From: Chloroflexota bacterium
Lineage (GTDB): Bacteria; Chloroflexota; Anaerolineae; Anaerolineales; Anaerolineaceae
Reading direction: 5' to 3'
NCBI GenBank assembly: GCA_012798065.1
Contig: JAAZNW010000075.1
Span: 1-35,435, forward strand
Length of the DNA stretch: 35,435 bases
Below are positions 32,030 to 35,435 of this stretch, piece after piece. Numbering within the stretch: position 1 is the stretch's first letter; each line of letters starts with the position of its first letter. Below the pieces are notes generated by a model. That model saw nothing but the letters and a program-made list of their open reading frames with translations, was not told the origin of the DNA and searched no databases. A program made the translations under genes and the position numbers.

Positions 32030-32863
32030 TTAACCCCTATCAGCCACCCGCCAACGCGTGGCGCGCCTTTCGGCGAGCATCGCCAACCCGTACAGGCTCA
32101 TCGCCATCAAAATCAGTGTGAACAGAGAAACGAACACCAGCGCGGTATCAAACTGCCCTCGTCCCACGTTGATGAGAAAACCCAACCCACGGTCAGCGCC
32201 GACGAATTCTCCCACCACCGCGCCAATCACCGAAAGTGCCGCCCCAATGCGCAGGCCGCCAAAGAGCACCGGCAGCGCCGCTGGCAGTTCCAGGTAGCGC
32301 AACGTTTGCGCGTGTGTGGCGCGCATTGAACGCATTAGATCGTACAGGTTGGCAGGTACTGCCCTGAAGCCGATGATCGTGTTCACCAGCACCGGGAAGA
32401 ACAAGGTGAGCGCGCAAATAAGCACCTTTGAAAAAATGCCCTGCCCAAACCAGATGATAAGTAGCGGCGCAATAGCCACAGTGGGGATGGCCTGGCTGGC
32501 CACCAGGTAGGGAGAAATGATCTTTTCCAGCAGGCGGGATTTCGCCAGTAGATAACCCAACGCCATCGCCACCAGGCTGCCCGCCAGCAGACCCAACAGC
32601 ACTTCGGAGAGCGTTACCCCCGCGTGAAAGAGCAGCGTGCCATCACCCGCCACCTGCAGAAACTTGTTCCATACCGCGCCTGGCGGGGGGAGTAAAAAAA
32701 CCGGCGGCTTGCCCCAGTCAATAATGAGCGCCCATACTCCCAGTGCTACCAGCAGCGATATTCCTGCCAGCCAACCGTTATGACGCGCCAGGAATTCCAG
32801 CGCCGGTTGGCTGCCGCCGAGCGTATCACCCATTGGGGTTTTCAAGTCATCATTCGTGCGCAA
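32030..32863 (-). CDS. ribX: ABC transporter permease, predicted riboflavin-type (RibX-like)
   Basis: A 277-residue BPD-type permease with about six membrane helices and the EAA loop (SQAIPTVAIAPLLIIWFGQGIFSKVLICALTLFFPV). It is the first gene behind the FMN riboswitch. Two starts are possible. TTG at 32863 has GAGG 6 bases upstream, and that site is part of the terminator's 3' arm. ATG at 32833 has no ribosome binding site. I favour TTG, but the evidence is limited. The binding-protein gene follows after about 22 bases. Confidence 0.85.
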   Translation of the reverse strand: MRTNDDLKTPMGDTLGGSQPALEFLARHNGWLAGISLLVALGVWALIIDWGKPPVFLLPPPGAVWNKFLQVAGDGTLLFHAGVTLSEVLLGLLAGSLVAMALGYLLAKSRLLEKIISPYLVASQAIPTVAIAPLLIIWFGQGIFSKVLICALTLFFPVLVNTIIGFRAVPANLYDLMRSMRATHAQTLRYLELPAALPVLFGGLRIGAALSVIGAVVGEFVGADRGLGFLINVGRGQFDTALVFVSLFTLILMAMSLYGLAMLAERRATRWRVADRG

Positions 32864-32896
32864 AAAAAGCCTCGAAACGCGTTGGTTTTCGGGGCT
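32862..32896 (-). terminator. Intrinsic terminator of the FMN riboswitch expression platform
   Basis: On the minus strand AGCCCCGAAAA and TTTCGAGGCT form a stem of about 10 bp with a GC-rich base, followed by a run of seven T. It lies between the aptamer and the permease gene and should form when FMN is bound. The 3' arm and T-run overlap the likely TTG start and its GAGG site. Confidence 0.85.
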
Positions 32897-32930
32897 GGCT
32901 GACAGGCGGGTATTCTGCCTGTTCTGGCTG

Positions 32931-33060
32931 CTCTTCTTTCATCCGGACTGTACCGTCGACCCCGGAATTTCACCGGATCCTGCGCGTGTAATGCGCTCGT
33001 GGGTTATCACCACCGATCGGGAATTGAGGCGCGAACCTCTCACCCTGCCCCGAAGAAGCG
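32931..33060 (-). promoter_or_regulatory. FMN riboswitch (RFN element) aptamer
   Basis: On the minus strand the conserved RFN blocks occur in order: CTTCGGGGCAGGGTG, GGTGATAACCCACGAGCG (consensus GGTGATAGYCCGCGAGC), GCAGGATCCGGTGAAATTCC and GTCCGGATGAAAGAAG closing the basal stem. This is nearly canonical. In characterised systems FMN binding shuts off downstream riboflavin genes. Here it precedes a three-gene ABC importer, not biosynthesis genes. A small hairpin (32902-32922, ACAGGC/GCCTGT) lies between the aptamer and the terminator. Confidence 0.95.
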
Positions 33061-33075
33061 TATTGAATTGAGCGT

Positions 33076-33104
33076 ATTTTATACCGGTGCAGGGGTGATG
33101 TCAA
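33076..33104 (-). promoter_or_regulatory. Promoter of the riboswitch-transporter unit
   Basis: On the minus strand TTGACA (33104-33099) and TAAAAT (33081-33076) are 17 bases apart; the overlapping TATAAA at 33083-33078 is also possible. The expected start, about 33069, lies some ten bases before the first aptamer stem. Confidence 0.78.
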
Positions 33105-33333
33105 GCAGAGCTGAGGGGTGAACCGGTATGACCTCGCCCTGTTCCGATAATATTTCCTTATCTCTTAAATGTATGCCTAAATGAAAATACGGATTGAGGT
33201 GAACCAGTGAACGAACCTGCGCTTTCAGTTCAAGATACCCAGCACTGATCTGAAAGGATTCGCTTGCTTGAGGGTTGGTTCTATCTATATAACGAATTTC
33301 TCCCTCTAAGGCTGTACGGATATGTTCGCCCAA
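33079..33333 (-). CDS. Hypothetical protein, 84 codons, uncertain
   Basis: A minus-strand frame with a TTG start encodes a mixed alpha/beta-like sequence (LGEHIRTALEGEIRYIDRT..., SLVHLNPYFHLGIHLRDKE). The frame stays open upstream to about 33408 without ATG or GTG; that extension reads naturally (ILKTSLIANGASRSFPLLTG), so it may be the remnant of a larger gene. No ribosome binding site was found and the codons are richer in A/T than those of neighbours. Its last codons overlap the riboswitch promoter. I recognise no family. Confidence 0.3.
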   Translation of the reverse strand: MGEHIRTALEGEIRYIDRTNPQASESFQISAGYLELKAQVRSLVHLNPYFHLGIHLRDKEILSEQGEVIPVHPSALLDITPAPV

Positions 33334-33411
33334 TCCCGTTAGGAGCGGAAAACTCCGGCTTGCTCCATTTGCAATTAGGCTCGTCTTCAGGATGAGTTCT
33401 ATTGATAATCA

Positions 33412-33441
33412 AACTCCCGTGTCCAATTGGACACGGGAGTT
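33412..33441 (-). terminator. Intrinsic terminator of the lipoprotein gene
   Basis: A perfect inverted repeat (AACTCCCGTGTCC, loop AATT, GGACACGGGAGTT) lies about 20 bases after the lipoprotein stop codon. On the minus strand it is followed by TTGATT, a modest U-rich tail. Confidence 0.75.
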
Positions 33442-33462
33442 CGTTTGTTAAAGAAGCCAGGC

Positions 33463-35121
33463 TTAGTTTTTCGGCATGAAGCTGATGCCCGCATAACCGG
33501 TAATCAGGCCGTTGTAGGCGGCTACCCACATGGCGTCTCCCTTGCTGTTGAACCAGTAATATTCAGTTCGCCTTGAACCATCATCCTGAATCTGATCCCA
33601 GATGATCAATCCCGGTGAGCCAAGGATCTGCGCCACCAGTGTGTAAGGCAACTGATAATTCATGTCTTTTTGCAGTTGAGCCAACTGGTCATAAGTGTCG
33701 CTGTCGAACTCCACGCCCATATCTACCTGATTGACCGGCCCAATAGTTTTCTTATAAACCAGGCCTGAGGTGGTGATGGAGACGTAAGCCTTCATGTCGC
33801 CACCGATATCAAAGACATAGGTATCTTTGTGATCCGCGCGCGGTTTGAGCCCCCCGGAAGAACTCTTAAGCGGGCCGATAATGGGCTCAAGCGCTACGAC
33901 TTCGTTGATCGGGACGGAGAGATATTTACGGTATGGTCCGGTGGTTAAAAAGCCCTTCCCTTCTGGTACATCGCCTGCAAAGTCCATTCCACCTGCAAAA
34001 AATGGGGTCGGATCCGTAGGTCCATAAGATCCTAGCCGCGGCATGCCCACCAGTTCTACCGCGTCAATTTCATTCCATCCCAGTCCCAATTCTGATTGGT
34101 CAATGGTGACTCGCACCTTGTTCACATAAATTTCGGTGGTTGTTTCAATGGAGACGGTCAGGTATGCCGGGCAATACTGCGTTGTTTCAGGGGAACCTTC
34201 GTAAACAGAGAATTCGGTACCGTCCTCGGCAATCACGGTGATATCCACGACCTGCGAAGGGTTATAACTTTGCACCACGGTTACCTCGAACGGAATGACG
34301 GGGGTTTCATATGTCAGTTCAATCCACTCGACCGTGTTGGAAGACGAAGAAGCCCAGGCAAAAATATCATCCTGGCAATCTTCTACATCGGGCTCACCCA
34401 CAGCCTGTTTAGCAGACCAGCCTTCATCACCGTACTGTGAACTGGCTACCGCGCTCACCGCCCACTGATGCAGTTGGCCATCCTCATCATAGGTGGAGAA
34501 CTGACCGGGTTCAAAGTCAAAGTCATCTGGCGAGACGATATACCCATCATCGTAGATGTCTTCGTCAAAACTCATTTCCTTAGGTTCAAAGAATTTAATT
34601 GACTTTAGCACCTTTTCATAATTTTTGTTGAGCGCTTTCCATTCTGCCTTTGGCGCAACCCCAAGCAGGACAAAATGTTGCGTCGGTTCAACCATCACAA
34701 TCACCAAGCGCCCCATAACATCTTCATCTTCGTAATCTTCAAGCTTAATATCCAGGCCAGCCTTGCCATCCACTTTCACCTTTTTTGGCTTTGAAAATTT
34801 TGCGTCTGGTAAAGATTCTTTCATGTTCCCCAGAAGCTTCTGGTTATCCAATTTTTCTTCTTGTTTTGCCCCCATCATGGCGATCATCGGTCCTGTTTCA
34901 TCGTTCCCACCTGGGGCCATCATCTGGGTGATGCCATAAAACTCGATCAGTTCGTAGCCTTCAATGGGCTTGAATGAGTACCCGCCGACTTCAGAGCGAT
35001 ATTCGCCTGAAGACGCCGTGTCCTTGTCTCGCCCTGGCAACAGCCCGGTCAGGCTGCAGGCCATTAGAAAGACCGCCAGAACCACGATTAAAATGCTCTT
35101 TTTTCTGAAGTTATTTGTCAT
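33463..35121 (-). CDS. Lipoprotein with PsbP/DUF1795-like and discoidin-like parts
   Basis: A 552-residue protein. A basic N-terminus, a hydrophobic stretch and the lipobox FLMAC (cysteine about 22) predict a lipid-anchored surface protein. Residues about 40-190 (YSFKPIEGYELIEF, KAGLDIKLEDYED, FVLLGVAPKAEWKALNKNYEKVLKSIKFFEP) resemble the PsbP/DcrB-type stress or adhesion fold. About 195-350 resembles a discoidin/galactose-binding-like module (WSAKQAVGEPDV, VEWIELTYETPV, WNEIDAVELVG). The C-terminal 190 residues are unassigned. GGAGGAG lies 4-5 bases before the ATG. A monocistronic gene is likely, ended by the hairpin at 33412-33441. Function unknown. Confidence 0.82.
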   Translation of the reverse strand: MTNNFRKKSILIVVLAVFLMACSLTGLLPGRDKDTASSGEYRSEVGGYSFKPIEGYELIEFYGITQMMAPGGNDETGPMIAMMGAKQEEKLDNQKLLGNMKESLPDAKFSKPKKVKVDGKAGLDIKLEDYEDEDVMGRLVIVMVEPTQHFVLLGVAPKAEWKALNKNYEKVLKSIKFFEPKEMSFDEDIYDDGYIVSPDDFDFEPGQFSTYDEDGQLHQWAVSAVASSQYGDEGWSAKQAVGEPDVEDCQDDIFAWASSSSNTVEWIELTYETPVIPFEVTVVQSYNPSQVVDITVIAEDGTEFSVYEGSPETTQYCPAYLTVSIETTTEIYVNKVRVTIDQSELGLGWNEIDAVELVGMPRLGSYGPTDPTPFFAGGMDFAGDVPEGKGFLTTGPYRKYLSVPINEVVALEPIIGPLKSSSGGLKPRADHKDTYVFDIGGDMKAYVSITTSGLVYKKTIGPVNQVDMGVEFDSDTYDQLAQLQKDMNYQLPYTLVAQILGSPGLIIWDQIQDDGSRRTEYYWFNSKGDAMWVAAYNGLITGYAGISFMPKN

Positions 35122-35123
35122 GC

Positions 35124-35145
35124 TCTCCTCCTTGTGATTATTCTA
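35124..35145 (-). promoter_or_regulatory. -10 box and ribosome binding site of the lipoprotein gene
   Basis: On the minus strand TAGAAT (35145-35140) is followed by the strong site AAGGAGGAG (ending about 35125) directly before the ATG at 35121. CTGCCA, 17 bases upstream of the -10 box, is a possible -35. The rest of 35146-35319, between this gene and the SRP RNA, shows no gene. Confidence 0.5.
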
Positions 35146-35319
35146 TTTCAATTGGTGTTTGCTGGCAGCAGGTATCTCCGCCTGACTACCCAAGAGCAAC
35201 TTTGATAGAATTATAGCAGAACCTAACTTTTTCCTGCCTTCATTTTCGCAAACCTCCCGCATCGCTTATTGAACGCAAAGGAGATCAACTCTTAAGGATT
35301 GGATTGATAATCCGTTGAC

Positions 35320-35435
35320 GCAGGGCGCTGGATAGGGTATCCTTAACCCCGCGCTCCGGATGGGACCGGCGCGGCAGAGCCCTGCGAACCCCGTCAGGTC
35401 CGAGAGGAAGCAGCGGTAAGGAGGATACCCTGGGC
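35320..35435 (+). ncRNA. ffs: Signal recognition particle RNA (4.5S-type), 3' end cut by window
   Basis: The conserved apical domain GTCAGGTCC-GAGA-GGAAGCAGC (35393-35413) is the Ffh-binding part of bacterial SRP RNA, with a GAGA tetraloop in place of the more common GGAA. The long stem is visible: AGGGTATCCTTA near 35334-35345 pairs with TAAGG-AGGATACCCT near 35417-35432. The 5' GCAGGGCGC should pair with bases just beyond the window, so about ten bases are missing. A GATAAT -10-like box lies at 35306-35311. Confidence 0.93.

Overview
This window looks like chromosomal DNA of a Chloroflexota bacterium, most likely class Anaerolineae. This is inferred from the gene families present, not from a database search. 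Pointers are: a VanW-domain plus LytR/CpsA/Psr envelope module, secreted proteins with Pro/Thr-rich linkers, a SARP/BTAD-AAA-TPR regulator, a DUF3467-translin pair, and an FMN-riboswitch-controlled ABC transporter of the RibXY type known from Chloroflexi. The base composition is fairly even and moderately GC-rich. I see no phage, IS element, CRISPR array or tRNA.

Layout. 1-222 is the 5' end of a 16S rRNA gene on the minus strand, with a leader and two sigma70-type promoters (518-546 and 651-678). 788-4477 (+) carries a VanW-domain protein, a Trm112-like zinc protein and an LCP ligase. 4531-7379 (-) is urocanate hydratase followed without a gap by two related membrane-anchored proteins. 7487-12550 (-) is an export-type cluster: Yip1-family membrane protein, LolD/MacB-type ATPase, large secreted CARDB-like protein and FtsX/MacB permease, then a frameshifted deazaflavin-type nitroreductase. 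12665-13372 (+) is a DinB-type protein closed by a strong terminator. A 29-residue membrane peptide gene (13433-13522, -) and an AmmeMemoRadiSam radical SAM enzyme (13699-14781, -) follow, the latter divergent from mutS2 (14863-17265, +).

17377-25679 (-) reads, in transcription order, ssb, DUF3467, translin-like, a 213-base gap, nadK, a B-box zinc-finger membrane protein, recN and a 1176-residue regulator. It is mainly a DNA-maintenance neighbourhood. 25855-26661 (+) is a LysM surface protein, 26714-27352 (-) a sulfite-oxidase-like molybdoprotein, 27489-29201 (+) an orphan GAF-GAF histidine kinase and 29250-30239 (+) holB.

30232-33104 (-) is a complete regulated unit: a promoter, an FMN (RFN) aptamer, an intrinsic terminator and three genes for permease, substrate-binding protein and ATPase, predicted to import riboflavin or a related flavin. 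The right end has a weak 84-codon ORF, a lipoprotein (33463-35121, -) and the signal recognition particle RNA gene (35320 to beyond the window edge, +).

A recurring pattern is a -10 hexamer ending only 6-9 bases before the start codon (vanW-type gene, nadK, LysM gene, holB), which predicts leaderless or nearly leaderless mRNAs. Other genes have strong GGAGG sites, so both initiation modes appear to coexist. Nothing here is unmistakably a new defence or mobile system. The best leads are the Yip1/ATPase/CARDB/FtsX cluster, the riboswitch expression platform that may also mask the first gene's ribosome binding site, the paralogous pair behind hutU and the 29-residue peptide.
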